Below are positions 9,009 to 17,749 of a stretch of 64,000 nt of DNA, piece after piece. Position 1 is the first letter of the stretch; each line of letters starts with the position of its first letter. The notes under the pieces are model-generated. The model was given only the letters and a program-made list of their open reading frames with translations, was not told where the DNA came from and did no database searches. This DNA comes from Pseudomonas sp. UBA1879 (lineage in GTDB: Bacteria > Pseudomonadota > Gammaproteobacteria > Pseudomonadales > Pseudomonadaceae): positions 888,059 through 952,058 of the forward strand of contig NZ_DDHJ01000004.1 in the NCBI RefSeq assembly GCF_002338065.1, read 5' to 3'. Made by a program: the position numbers and the translations under genes.

Positions 9009-9650
9009 ATGTCCCGCAATTCTTATATTCAGCAGAACTCTGACATCCAGGCCGCTGGCGGCTTGGTCCCGATGGTTATCGAGCAGTCCGCCCGTGGCGA
9101 ACGTGCCTATGACATCTACTCCCGTTTGCTCAAGGAACGCGTCATTTTCCTGGTCGGCCCGGTTGAAGACTACATGGCCAACCTGATCTCGGCGCAGTTG
9201 CTTTTCCTTGAAGCGGAAAACCCGGACAAGGACATCCATCTCTACATCAATTCACCAGGCGGTTCGGTGACTGCAGGCATGGCGATTTACGACACCATGC
9301 AGTTCATCAAGCCGGACGTTTCGACCACCGTAATGGGGCAGGCCTGCAGCATGGGTGCGTTCCTGCTGGCCGGTGGTGCCAAGGGCAAGCGTTTCGCCCT
9401 GCCGAATTCCCGCGTGATGATTCACCAGCCGCTGGGCGGTTTCCAGGGGCAGGCGTCGGACATTGACATTCACGCCAAGGAAATCCTGTACATTCGCCAG
9501 CGTCTGAACGAGCTGCTGGCTCACCATACCGGCCAGTCGCTGGAAACCATCGAGCGCGATACCAATCGCGACAACTTCATGAGCGCCGAACGCGCTGCTG
9601 AATATGGTCTGGTGGACGCGGTGCTCGACAAACGTCAAATGATCAAATGA
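9009..9650 (+). CDS. clpP: ATP-dependent Clp protease proteolytic subunit ClpP
   Basis: Serine protease subunit of the ClpXP/ClpAP complexes, 213 aa from this start. The catalytic triad, by alignment with E. coli S97/H122/D171, is S114 in QACSMG, H139 in RVMIHQ and D188 in TNRDNF. The ATG at 9009 (MSRNSY) matches the family N-terminus; an ATG three codons earlier at 9000 (MRDMSR) is possible but sits only 3 bases after GGGAG. The subunits form a double heptameric ring in the cytosol. It is followed by clpX after 115 bases. Confidence 0.96.
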   Translation: MSRNSYIQQNSDIQAAGGLVPMVIEQSARGERAYDIYSRLLKERVIFLVGPVEDYMANLISAQLLFLEAENPDKDIHLYINSPGGSVTAGMAIYDTMQFIKPDVSTTVMGQACSMGAFLLAGGAKGKRFALPNSRVMIHQPLGGFQGQASDIDIHAKEILYIRQRLNELLAHHTGQSLETIERDTNRDNFMSAERAAEYGLVDAVLDKRQMIK

Positions 9651-9703
9651 TTGTGTGACAGGCAGTAATCCCGGGTGGTCGGCAGTGCCGTGCCACCTGC
9701 GGG

Positions 9704-9732
9704 CTTGAAAAAGCCTGCAATTGCCTTCATCT
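9704..9732 (+). promoter_or_regulatory. Candidate heat-shock (RpoH) promoter for clpX
   Basis: CTTGAAA (9704-9710) matches the sigma-32 -35 consensus exactly. After 14 bases comes CTTCATCT (9725-9732), close to the -10 CCCCATNT. The start would lie about 25 bases before the clpX ATG. Confidence 0.55.
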
Positions 9733-9765
9733 TGTGTTGCAAGCCTACCGGATTGGATCGATCGA

Positions 9766-11049
9766 ATGACTGACACCCGCAACGGCGAGGACAACGGCAA
9801 ACTGCTTTATTGCTCCTTCTGCGGCAAAAGCCAGCATGAAGTGCGCAAATTGATTGCCGGCCCCTCGGTATTTATCTGTGACGAGTGCGTCGACCTGTGC
9901 AATGACATCATCCGCGAGGAGGTGCAGGAAGCACAGGCAGAGAGCAGCGCGCATAAATTACCATCGCCGAAAGAAATCAGCGGCATCCTTGACCAGTACG
10001 TCATCGGTCAGGAGCGTGCTAAAAAGGTGCTCGCAGTAGCGGTGTACAACCACTACAAGCGCCTGAACCAACGCGATAAGAAAAACGATGATGTCGAATT
10101 GGGCAAGAGCAACATTTTGCTGATTGGCCCTACAGGCTCCGGCAAGACGCTGCTGGCTGAGACGCTGGCACGATTGCTCAATGTGCCGTTCACCATCGCC
10201 GACGCCACCACCCTGACCGAAGCCGGTTACGTGGGTGAGGACGTGGAAAACATTATTCAGAAGCTGTTGCAGAAATGCGATTACGATGTCGAAAAAGCCC
10301 AGATGGGTATCGTCTACATCGATGAAATCGACAAGATTTCGCGCAAATCTGACAACCCTTCAATCACCCGCGACGTGTCGGGCGAGGGCGTGCAACAAGC
10401 CCTGCTGAAACTGATTGAAGGCACCGTGGCTTCCGTTCCGCCGCAAGGCGGTCGCAAGCATCCACAGCAGGAATTCCTGCAAGTGGACACGCGCAACATC
10501 CTGTTCATCTGCGGCGGCGCATTCTCGGGCCTGGAAAAGGTCATCCAGAATCGCTCCACCAAGGGCGGCATCGGCTTTGGTGCGGAAGTTCGCAGCAAGG
10601 AAGAGGGCAAGAAGGTTGGCGAATCCCTGCGTGAAGTCGAGCCTGACGATCTGGTTAAGTTCGGTCTGATCCCGGAGTTCGTGGGCCGTCTGCCGGTTTT
10701 GGCGACCCTGGACGAGCTGGACGAAGCTGCGCTGATGCAGATTCTGACCGAACCTAAAAACGCCCTGACAAAGCAATACGGCAAGCTGTTTGAAATGGAA
10801 GGTGTGGACCTCGAATTCCGCACTGACGCACTGAAGTCGGTTGCCCGTCGCGCGCTGGAGCGCAAGACTGGCGCCCGTGGCCTGCGTTCCATCCTCGAAG
10901 GCGTGTTGCTCGACACCATGTACGAAATCCCGTCGCAATCTGACGTGAGCAAGGTGGTGATTGACGAAAGCGTTATCGAAGGGACATCCAAGCCGTTGTT
11001 GATCTATGAAAACAGCGAGCCACCTGCGAAGGCGGCACCTGACGCGTAA
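9766..11049 (+). CDS. clpX: ATP-dependent Clp protease ATP-binding subunit ClpX
   Basis: AAA+ unfoldase (427 aa) that recognises tagged substrates and feeds them into ClpP. The N-terminal C4 zinc-binding domain has C16, C19, C38 and C41 (CSFC...CDEC). Walker A reads GPTGSGKT and Walker B IVYIDEIDKI; the ClpP-docking IGF loop is visible as GGIGFGAEV. I chose the ATG at 9766 (MTDTRNG) as the family start; 15 upstream in-frame codons look non-coding. The gene is flanked by a candidate RpoH promoter and a terminator. Confidence 0.97.
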   Translation: MTDTRNGEDNGKLLYCSFCGKSQHEVRKLIAGPSVFICDECVDLCNDIIREEVQEAQAESSAHKLPSPKEISGILDQYVIGQERAKKVLAVAVYNHYKRLNQRDKKNDDVELGKSNILLIGPTGSGKTLLAETLARLLNVPFTIADATTLTEAGYVGEDVENIIQKLLQKCDYDVEKAQMGIVYIDEIDKISRKSDNPSITRDVSGEGVQQALLKLIEGTVASVPPQGGRKHPQQEFLQVDTRNILFICGGAFSGLEKVIQNRSTKGGIGFGAEVRSKEEGKKVGESLREVEPDDLVKFGLIPEFVGRLPVLATLDELDEAALMQILTEPKNALTKQYGKLFEMEGVDLEFRTDALKSVARRALERKTGARGLRSILEGVLLDTMYEIPSQSDVSKVVIDESVIEGTSKPLLIYENSEPPAKAAPDA

Positions 11050-11083
11050 GCCCGACGGCTGACTTCGGGCGACTGGAAAACGG

Positions 11084-11106
11084 AAAAGGGCCCTCGGGCC
11101 CTTTTT
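11084..11106 (+). terminator. Rho-independent terminator after clpX
   Basis: 10-bp stem AAAAGGGCCC/GGGCCCTTTT with a 2-base apparent loop, so the top pairs must open, followed by T residues. Confidence 0.9.
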
Positions 11107-11145
11107 GCGTTTCAGGGCTTGCTTTGGCATTAAGTCGAAGCGGTG

Positions 11146-11174
11146 CTTGTTTTTTTGAAGTGCTACCCCCATCT
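11146..11174 (+). promoter_or_regulatory. Candidate heat-shock (RpoH) promoter for lon
   Basis: CTTGTTT (11146-11152), 14 bases, then CCCCATCT (11167-11174), an exact match to the sigma-32 -10 consensus. It would start a leader of about 50 bases before the lon ATG. This matches the known heat-shock control of lon. Confidence 0.6.
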
Positions 11175-11231
11175 TGGTTTTCAGCTCATTTCTATCTGTC
11201 CATGGCCTAAGGCCGCCGTAGAGGCGAAATC

Positions 11232-13628
11232 ATGAAGACGACCATTGAACTGCCTCTTTTGCCATTGCGCGATGTCGTGGTGTATCCGCACATGGTGATC
11301 CCACTGTTCGTGGGGCGCGAGAAGTCGATTGAGGCCCTTGAGGCTGCGATGACGGGTGACAAGCAGATCCTGCTGCTCGCGCAAAGAAATCCCGCAGACG
11401 ATGATCCGGGTGAAGACGCCCTTTATAGCGTAGGGACCATTGCAACCGTATTGCAGCTGCTCAAGCTGCCGGACGGCACTGTCAAGGTGCTGGTCGAAGG
11501 CGAGCAACGTGGCTCCGTCGAGCGTTTCATTGAAGTTGACGGCCATTGCCGCGCGGAAGTGGCACTGATCGACGAAGTCGATGCCCCGGATCGTGAATCC
11601 GAAGTATTCGTGCGCAGCCTGCTGTCGCAATTCGAACAATATGTGCAGTTGGGTAAAAAAGTCCCGGCTGAAGTCCTGTCGTCGCTCAACAGCATTGATG
11701 AGCCTGGCCGCCTGGTGGACACCATGGCCGCCCACATGGCGCTGAAGATCGAGCAGAAGCAGGAAATTCTCGAGATTATCGACCTGGGCGCCCGGGTCGA
11801 ACACGTGCTCGCCTTGCTGGATGCTGAAATCGACCTGCTTCAAGTCGAGAAGCGCATTCGTGGTCGCGTGAAGAAGCAGATGGAGCGCAGCCAGCGTGAG
11901 TACTACCTGAATGAGCAGATGAAGGCCATTCAGAAAGAGCTTGGCGACAGCGAAGAAGGCCACAACGAAATCGAAGAGCTGAAAAAGCGCATCGATGCTG
12001 CGGGCCTACCGAAAGACGCTATGACCAAGGCCACTGCCGAGCTGAACAAGCTCAAGCAGATGTCACCGATGTCGGCTGAGGCCACGGTGGTGCGCTCGTA
12101 CATCGACTGGCTGGTGCAGGTGCCTTGGAAGGCGCAGAGTAAGGTGCGTCTGGACCTGGCGCGCGCGGAGGACATCCTTGATGCCGATCACTACGGTCTG
12201 GAGGAAGTCAAAGAGAGGATCCTCGAATACCTCGCTGTACAAAAACGCGTGAAGAAAATTCGTGGTCCGGTGCTGTGCCTGGTTGGCCCGCCTGGCGTGG
12301 GTAAAACCTCGTTGGCCGAGTCGATCGCCCATGCGACCAACCGCAAGTTCGTGCGTATGGCATTGGGCGGCGTGCGTGACGAAGCTGAAATTCGCGGTCA
12401 CCGCCGTACCTACATCGGTTCGATGCCAGGCCGTTTGATCCAGAAAATGACCAAGGTTGGCGTGCGTAACCCGCTGTTCCTGCTCGATGAAATCGACAAA
12501 ATGGGCAGCGACATGCGTGGCGATCCCGCGTCGGCGCTGCTGGAAGTGCTCGATCCCGAGCAGAACCATAACTTCAACGATCACTATCTGGAGGTCGATT
12601 ACGACCTGTCTGACGTGATGTTCCTCTGCACCGCGAACTCGATGAACATCCCGCCAGCGCTGCTGGATCGGATGGAAGTGATTCGTTTGCCGGGTTACAC
12701 CGAAGACGAGAAGATCAACATCGCGACCAAATACCTCTCGCCCAAGCAGGTCGCTGCCAACGGCTTGAAGAAAGGCGAAATCGAGTTCGAAGAAGAGGCC
12801 ATACGCGACATTATTCGGTACTACACGCGTGAAGCGGGCGTGCGCAGTCTGGAGCGTCAGATCGCCAAGGTCTGCCGCAAGGCGGTCAAGGAACACGCAG
12901 GCGAGAAGCGTTTTGCCGTGGTGGTGACTGCCGCTACGCTGGAACACTTCCTTGGCGTGCGTAAATTCCGCTACGGTCTGGCCGAGCAGCAAGATCAGAT
13001 CGGTCAGGTGACGGGGCTGGCCTGGACGCAGGTCGGGGGTGAACTGCTTACGATCGAAGCCGCCGTGGTGCCAGGTAAGGGTCAGTTGATCAAGACCGGT
13101 TCGCTGGGCGACGTGATGGTCGAATCGATCACTGCGGCATTGACGGTCGTGCGCAGCCGTGCGAAAAGCTTGGGCATCCCTCTGGACTTCCATGAGAAGC
13201 GCGACACCCATATCCACATGCCGGAAGGGGCAACGCCTAAAGACGGCCCTAGCGCGGGCGTAGGCATGTGCACGGCATTGGTTTCAGCGCTGACACAGAT
13301 TCCGGTCCGTGCAGACGTCGCGATGACTGGTGAAATCACTTTGCGGGGCCAGGTGCTGGCGATTGGCGGCTTGAAGGAAAAACTGCTGGCCGCACACCGT
13401 GGAGGAATTAAAACGGTCATCATTCCGGAAGAAAACGTCCGTGATCTGAAGGAAATTCCGGACAACATCAAGGCAGATCTGCAAATCAAACCTGTTAAAT
13501 GGATTGACGAAGTCCTGCAAATTGCGCTGCAATACGCGCCGGAGCCCTTGCCGGATGTGGCTCCGGAGATGGTTGCAAAGGATGAAAAACGCGAGTCTGA
13601 GTCCAAGGAAAGAATTAGCACGCATTAG
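11232..13628 (+). CDS. lon: ATP-dependent protease Lon
   Basis: Homohexameric cytosolic AAA+ serine protease, 798 aa, degrading damaged proteins and unstable regulators. The N-terminal LON substrate-binding domain starts at LPLLPLRDVVVYP. Walker A reads GPPGVGKTS near residue 356. The protease domain has the catalytic dyad S674 (DGPSAG) and K717 (GGLKEK). The ATG follows AGAGGCGAAATC. It stands alone between its own candidate heat-shock promoter and the hupB promoter. Confidence 0.97.
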   Translation: MKTTIELPLLPLRDVVVYPHMVIPLFVGREKSIEALEAAMTGDKQILLLAQRNPADDDPGEDALYSVGTIATVLQLLKLPDGTVKVLVEGEQRGSVERFIEVDGHCRAEVALIDEVDAPDRESEVFVRSLLSQFEQYVQLGKKVPAEVLSSLNSIDEPGRLVDTMAAHMALKIEQKQEILEIIDLGARVEHVLALLDAEIDLLQVEKRIRGRVKKQMERSQREYYLNEQMKAIQKELGDSEEGHNEIEELKKRIDAAGLPKDAMTKATAELNKLKQMSPMSAEATVVRSYIDWLVQVPWKAQSKVRLDLARAEDILDADHYGLEEVKERILEYLAVQKRVKKIRGPVLCLVGPPGVGKTSLAESIAHATNRKFVRMALGGVRDEAEIRGHRRTYIGSMPGRLIQKMTKVGVRNPLFLLDEIDKMGSDMRGDPASALLEVLDPEQNHNFNDHYLEVDYDLSDVMFLCTANSMNIPPALLDRMEVIRLPGYTEDEKINIATKYLSPKQVAANGLKKGEIEFEEEAIRDIIRYYTREAGVRSLERQIAKVCRKAVKEHAGEKRFAVVVTAATLEHFLGVRKFRYGLAEQQDQIGQVTGLAWTQVGGELLTIEAAVVPGKGQLIKTGSLGDVMVESITAALTVVRSRAKSLGIPLDFHEKRDTHIHMPEGATPKDGPSAGVGMCTALVSALTQIPVRADVAMTGEITLRGQVLAIGGLKEKLLAAHRGGIKTVIIPEENVRDLKEIPDNIKADLQIKPVKWIDEVLQIALQYAPEPLPDVAPEMVAKDEKRESESKERISTH

Positions 13629-13643
13629 TCTGTGGGGCCTTCC

Positions 13644-13673
13644 TTGACAGCTTTTTAGAGCCCTTGTTATAAA
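13644..13673 (+). promoter_or_regulatory. Strong sigma-70 promoter for hupB
   Basis: A perfect -35 TTGACA (13644-13649), 18 bases, then TATAAA (13668-13673). It lies between lon and hupB and gives a leader of about 90 bases. This is in keeping with high expression of HU. Confidence 0.75.
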
Positions 13674-13772
13674 GCGGCTCTTCAGGTGCCAATAGGCCAC
13701 TCAGCGTTCGTTTCGCTTCATCAAAAAACTTAGAAAATATACTCAATATAGATAGATATAAGGGGACTTAGA

Positions 13773-14045
13773 GTGAACAAGTCGGAACTGATTGATGCTA
13801 TCGCCGCATCCGCTGACATCCCGAAAGCTGCTGCTGGCCGTGCGCTGGACGCAGTAATCGAATCCGTCACTGGCGCTCTTAAGGCTGGCGACTCCGTTGT
13901 ACTGGTTGGCTTCGGCACTTTCTCCGTAACCGATCGTCCTGCCCGTACCGGCCGCAACCCTCAGACTGGCAAAACCCTGGAAATCCCGGCTGCCAAGAAG
14001 CCAGGTTTCAAAGCCGGTAAAGCACTGAAAGAAGCGGTCAACTAA
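13773..14045 (+). CDS. hupB: DNA-binding protein HU-beta
   Basis: Nucleoid-associated protein of 90 aa. It has the HU/IHF fold pattern with the conserved GFGTF turn and the minor-groove arm signature GRNPQTGKTLEIPA. It has a GTG start at 13773, preceded by AAGGGGA. It bends and compacts DNA as a dimer. Its position directly downstream of lon is conserved in gammaproteobacteria, as is ppiD following it. Confidence 0.97.
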   Translation: MNKSELIDAIAASADIPKAAAGRALDAVIESVTGALKAGDSVVLVGFGTFSVTDRPARTGRNPQTGKTLEIPAAKKPGFKAGKALKEAVN

Positions 14046-14200
14046 GTCTCTTCGTACCTTTGCCCGCCCAGCGCAGCGTTATGTCTGTTCTGGGCGTGAA
14101 GCGGCAAGTGCGGTTGGTCAAGCGCTGGCCTGTCACTCCGGGGTACGCCACATCGAACCCTGTCCGCTTCACCTGGTTTGATCGATTTTGAAAGTTACGA

Positions 14201-14229
14201 GAAGGCGCATCCTCGGATGCGCCTTTCTT
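14201..14229 (+). terminator. Rho-independent terminator after hupB
   Basis: 13-bp stem GAAGGCGCATCC(T)/GGATGCGCCTTTC with a tiny TC loop, followed by a short T-rich tail. It lies 155 bases after the hupB stop; the intervening DNA shows no gene. Confidence 0.8.
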
Positions 14230-14303
14230 CTATCCGGAATACACCCACGCTCCGCTCCGTGTGTCGCAGCTTGGTGAGTTGAGTACAGCCCTCTGGGGGA
14301 CGC

Positions 14304-16178
14304 ATGCTGCAGAATATCAGGGACAATTCACAAGGCTGGATTGCCAAGACCATCATCGGTGTAGTCATGGCGCTGATGGCCCTGACCGGTTTCGACGCCA
14401 TTTTCAGGGCCACCAGCCACAGCCAGGACGCTGCCAAAGTCAATGGCGACGAAATCAGTCAGACAGATCTGGGGCAGGCCGTCGAGATGCAACGTCGCCA
14501 GCTGTTGCAACAATTGGGCAAGGATTTCGATCCGTCGATGCTCAATGAGCAAATGCTGCGTGACTCGGCGCTCAAGGGCCTGATCGATCGCAAACTGCTG
14601 CTACAAGGTGCAGCGGACGCCAAGTTCAGCTTCTCTGAAGCGGCGCTGGATCAGCAGATCCTGCTGACGCCTGAATTTCAGGTGGACGGCAAATTCAATG
14701 CTGATCGTTTCGATCAGGTCGTGCGTCAGCTGGGCTACAGCCGCATGCAATTCCGTCAGATCCTGGGTCAGGAGATGCTGATCGGCCAGATTCGTGCTGG
14801 CATCGGTGGCAGCGCGTTCGTCACGGACGCCCAGGTCGATGCGTTCGCCCGTCTGGAAAAACAGACGCGGGATTTCGCCACGCTGACACTGCCCGCCGAT
14901 CCGTCCAACGTGAAAGTCAGCGAGGCCGAAATCAAGGCGCACTACGACCAGCATGCCAAGGAGTTTTTGAGCCCTGAGCAGGTCGTGCTTGATTACATCG
15001 AACTGAAGAAGTCGTCGTTCTTTGACAAAGTGTCGGTCAAGGATGAAGACCTTCAGGCCGCTTATCAGAAGGAAATCGCCAACCTGGCCGAGCAGCGTCG
15101 TGCGGCTCATATCCTGATCGAAGTCAACGATAAGACCACCGACGCGCAAGCCAAGGCGAAGCTCGAAGAGATCCAGCAGCGTCTGGCCAAGGGTGAAGAC
15201 TTCGCCGCATTGGCCAAGGAGTTCTCGCAAGACCCGGGCTCATCGGCCAAGGGGGGTGATCTGGGTTACGCAGGGAAGGGGGTTTACGATCCGGCCTTCG
15301 AAGATGCGCTGTATGCGTTGAACAAGGATCAGGTCTCCGCCCCGGTCAAGAGCCAGTTCGGCTGGCATTTGATCAAGCTGCTGGGGGTCGAGGCACCGTC
15401 GGTGCCAACGTTCGCCAGCCTGAAAGAGAAGCTGACGCATGACCTGAAATCGGAACAGGTCGAGCAGAAGTACGTCGATGCCAGCAAAAAACTGCAAGAC
15501 GCCGCGTACGAAGCGTCTGATCTGACCCAGCCTGCGCAGGACTTGGGGCTCAAGGTTCAGACCACCGCGCCGTTCGGTCGCGAGGGTGGCGAGGGCATTG
15601 CCGCTAACCGTGCCGTCATTCAGGCCGCTTTCAGCCCTGAAGTGATGGAAGAGGGTTCCAACAGCTCGGCGCTGGAACTCGATCCCGAAACCGTGGTGGT
15701 GGTGCACGTGAAAGAACACCGTCAGCCTGAGCAGCTGCCGCTGGAAGCGGTCTCTGACGCCATTCGCGCGCAGCTGGTGAAGAACCATGCCAGCGACGCC
15801 GTCAAGGGCAAAGGCGAGGCGCTGCTGGCCGGTCTGCGTGACGGCAAGGTGCCGTTTGTTGCGACCAAGCAGGAGGGCCAGAGCTGGAAGGTCGTTGAAG
15901 CGGCTTCCCGCAGTCAGGAGGGCGTCGATCCTCAGGTGCTGCAGGCATTGTTCCGCATGCCTAAGCCGGAAGGTAAAGACAAACCGGTCTACAGCAGCCT
16001 GACGGCGGCAGACGGCAGCTTCGTGATCGTGCGCTTGAATGGCGTGAATCAGGCAGCGCCAGCGACCGATGCCGAGAAGACCCAGTATCGTCGCTTCCTG
16101 GCGTCTCGTGAGGGCCGTCAGGACTTCGAGTCCTACCAGGCACAGCTGAAATCAGCGGCGAAGATCGAGAAGTATTGA
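14304..16178 (+). CDS. ppiD: Periplasmic folding chaperone PpiD (SurA N-terminal domain, parvulin domain)
   Basis: Membrane-anchored periplasmic chaperone, 624 aa, assisting outer-membrane and secreted protein folding. A single N-terminal transmembrane anchor lies at about residues 13-31 (IAKTIIGVVMALMALTGFD), followed by a SurA_N-like domain. A parvulin-type domain spans about 265-360 (RRAAHILIEV, FSQDPGSSAKGGDLGY, KSQFGWHLIKL). The C-terminal helical chaperone part follows. The ATG at 14304 gives the cytosolic head MLQNIRDNSQGW typical of PpiD. It closes the conserved chaperone/protease block and is followed by a terminator. Confidence 0.94.
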   Translation: MLQNIRDNSQGWIAKTIIGVVMALMALTGFDAIFRATSHSQDAAKVNGDEISQTDLGQAVEMQRRQLLQQLGKDFDPSMLNEQMLRDSALKGLIDRKLLLQGAADAKFSFSEAALDQQILLTPEFQVDGKFNADRFDQVVRQLGYSRMQFRQILGQEMLIGQIRAGIGGSAFVTDAQVDAFARLEKQTRDFATLTLPADPSNVKVSEAEIKAHYDQHAKEFLSPEQVVLDYIELKKSSFFDKVSVKDEDLQAAYQKEIANLAEQRRAAHILIEVNDKTTDAQAKAKLEEIQQRLAKGEDFAALAKEFSQDPGSSAKGGDLGYAGKGVYDPAFEDALYALNKDQVSAPVKSQFGWHLIKLLGVEAPSVPTFASLKEKLTHDLKSEQVEQKYVDASKKLQDAAYEASDLTQPAQDLGLKVQTTAPFGREGGEGIAANRAVIQAAFSPEVMEEGSNSSALELDPETVVVVHVKEHRQPEQLPLEAVSDAIRAQLVKNHASDAVKGKGEALLAGLRDGKVPFVATKQEGQSWKVVEAASRSQEGVDPQVLQALFRMPKPEGKDKPVYSSLTAADGSFVIVRLNGVNQAAPATDAEKTQYRRFLASREGRQDFESYQAQLKSAAKIEKY

Positions 16179-16205
16179 TCTGCTGTAGTAGCTGCTGAAA
16201 ATGAG

Positions 16206-16236
16206 AGGCCCCGGTTCGAGAGAATCGGGGCTTTTT
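16206..16236 (+). terminator. Rho-independent terminator after ppiD
   Basis: Stem GCCCCGGTTC/GAATCGGGGC with loop GAGA, followed by TTTTTGTTTTTTG. Confidence 0.93.
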
Positions 16237-16317
16237 GTTTTTTGTTTTTGTGGCGGCGTTGAAACAGGGGGCATCTCCGTTGCCGTGGGTGGCGCTGACA
16301 TCGGTTTCGCTCTTACA

Positions 16318-16570
16318 GCGGGTCACTTTTTTCAAGCGTCGGAATGCCGAACCGCACAAAAGTAACCAAAAAGGCCCTGCTCCTGGTTGGGCCTTCGTTC
16401 CTGGGGTTCCCTGCATTCCGGCGACGCCCCGTGGGCCCGCGCCGACGGACATCCATGTCCTAGCGGCGCTCTCGCGGCATCCATGCCGCTCGACCCGCTC
16501 CGCGCCGCCTGCGTTCGGCCTGCACCCAAGTCGCGTTCTGCGGCGTCTGAACTGACGCGCATGAAGAGCA
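16318..16570. repeat. Dispersed intergenic repeat with nested palindromes
   Basis: Non-coding block between ppiD and fabI. It opens with an inverted pair GGTCACTTTT (16321-16330)/AAAAGTAACC (16358-16367). It continues with short perfect palindromes sharing a CATCCATG core: GGACATCCATGTCC (16447-16460) and GCGGCATCCATGCCGC (16474-16489). The style matches a repeat family I recall from many Pseudomonas and Xanthomonas intergenic regions; its function is unknown. Open frames here are short and look non-coding. Confidence 0.55.
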
Positions 16571-16640
16571 ACGCGGGGCAGGGGCTAACGCCCATCGCAT
16601 TCTGGTGTTGAGCAGAAGATCTTTCACTTACCGGATTTAC

Positions 16641-16729
16641 TGTGGGAGCCGGCTTGCTGGCGAAGGCGGTGTGTCTGTTACAGATGAACTGCTTAATACA
16701 CCGCTTTCGCCAGCAAGCCGGCTCCCACA
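16641..16729. repeat. REP doublet (BIME-like), near-perfect inverted pair
   Basis: 32-base arms running TGTGGGAGCCGGCTTGCTGG to GGTGT, and the inverted copy ending GGCTCCCACA. They are separated by 25 bases and differ at one position. The same family recurs at 29294-29382 and 62443-62531. Confidence 0.9.
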
Positions 16730-16874
16730 GGAGGATTGCGCCAAGTTGAGGATTTGCCTTTGCCTTTGCCTTTGATCTTCCCCACTTTCCCGCCTTTCGG
16801 AAGTGACCCGCGTAAGGGCGGAATCATCCTCCGCAACGTCACCCCGAATGGATATTCACACCGCCCAAAAAAGC

Positions 16875-16910
16875 AAAAAAAAGCCCCGACTCTCAAGAAT
16901 CGGGGCTTTT
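16875..16910 (-). terminator. Rho-independent terminator for fabI (minus strand)
   Basis: Stem AAAAGCCCCGA/TCGGGGCTTTT. On the minus strand the stem is followed by a long T run (plus-strand A run 16875-16882). It lies just beyond the fabI stop. Confidence 0.88.
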
Positions 16911-16936
16911 CCAGTCATCGCGAAACGCTCAAAACA

Positions 16937-17731
16937 TCAGCCTTCCAGATCACCCATCGCCGTGGTGTTGAAACCACCGTCGACGTACATGATTTCACCG
17001 CTCACACCCGACGCCAGGTCCGAACACAGGAACGCGCCTGCGTTGCCCACTTCGTCGATGGTGACGTTACGACGCAGCGGGGTTTGCGCTTCGTTGGCGT
17101 CCAGCATTTTGCGGAAGTTTTTGATGCCGGAAGCGGCGAGGGTGCGGATCGGGCCGGCCGATACGGCGTTGACGCGGGTGCCGTCCGGACCAAGGCTGCG
17201 GGCCAGGTAGCGAACACCGGCTTCAAGACTCGCTTTGGCCATGCCCATGACGTTGTAGTTTGGCATGGTGCGCTCGGCGCCCAGGTACGACAGGGTCAGC
17301 AGGCTGCCGTTACGGCCCTTCATCAGCTCGCGACCGGCCTTGGCCAGCGCGACGAAGCTGTAGGCGCTGATGTCGTGGGCGATGCGGAAACCCTCACGGG
17401 TGGTGGCCTGGGTGAAATCGCCGTCCAGTTGGTCGCCTGGCGCGAAGCCGACGGAGTGCACGATGCAGTCCAGGCCATCCCACTTCTTGCTCAACTCTTC
17501 GAAAACCTTGGCGATCTCCTCGTCGCTGGCGACGTCGCAAGGGAAGCACAGATCAGCGCTCGAACCCCAGCCGGCGGCGAATTCTTCGACGCGGCCTTTG
17601 AGTTTTTCGTTCTGGTAGGTGAAGGCAAGCTCAGCGCCCTCGCGATGCATGGCGGCAGCGATACCGGATGCGATGGACAGTTTGCTGGCGACACCGACGA
17701 TCAGGACGCGCTTACCGGCGAGAAAACCCAT
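16937..17731 (-). CDS. fabI: Enoyl-[acyl-carrier-protein] reductase FabI (NADH)
   Basis: Cytosolic enzyme (264 aa) for the last reduction of each fatty-acid elongation cycle. Its divergent SDR signature is GVASKLSIASGIA for NADH binding. The active-site residues Y149, Y159 and K166 correspond to E. coli Y146/Y156/K163. The triclosan-contact region HSVGFAPGDQLDGD is wild-type in pattern. It lies downstream of the peptide transporter operon on the same strand with an 18-base gap, so it may be partly co-transcribed. It ends at its own terminator. Confidence 0.97.
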   Translation of the reverse strand: MGFLAGKRVLIVGVASKLSIASGIAAAMHREGAELAFTYQNEKLKGRVEEFAAGWGSSADLCFPCDVASDEEIAKVFEELSKKWDGLDCIVHSVGFAPGDQLDGDFTQATTREGFRIAHDISAYSFVALAKAGRELMKGRNGSLLTLSYLGAERTMPNYNVMGMAKASLEAGVRYLARSLGPDGTRVNAVSAGPIRTLAASGIKNFRKMLDANEAQTPLRRNVTIDEVGNAGAFLCSDLASGVSGEIMYVDGGFNTTAMGDLEG

Positions 17732-17749
17732 GGTTTTTTCCTCTTCAGG

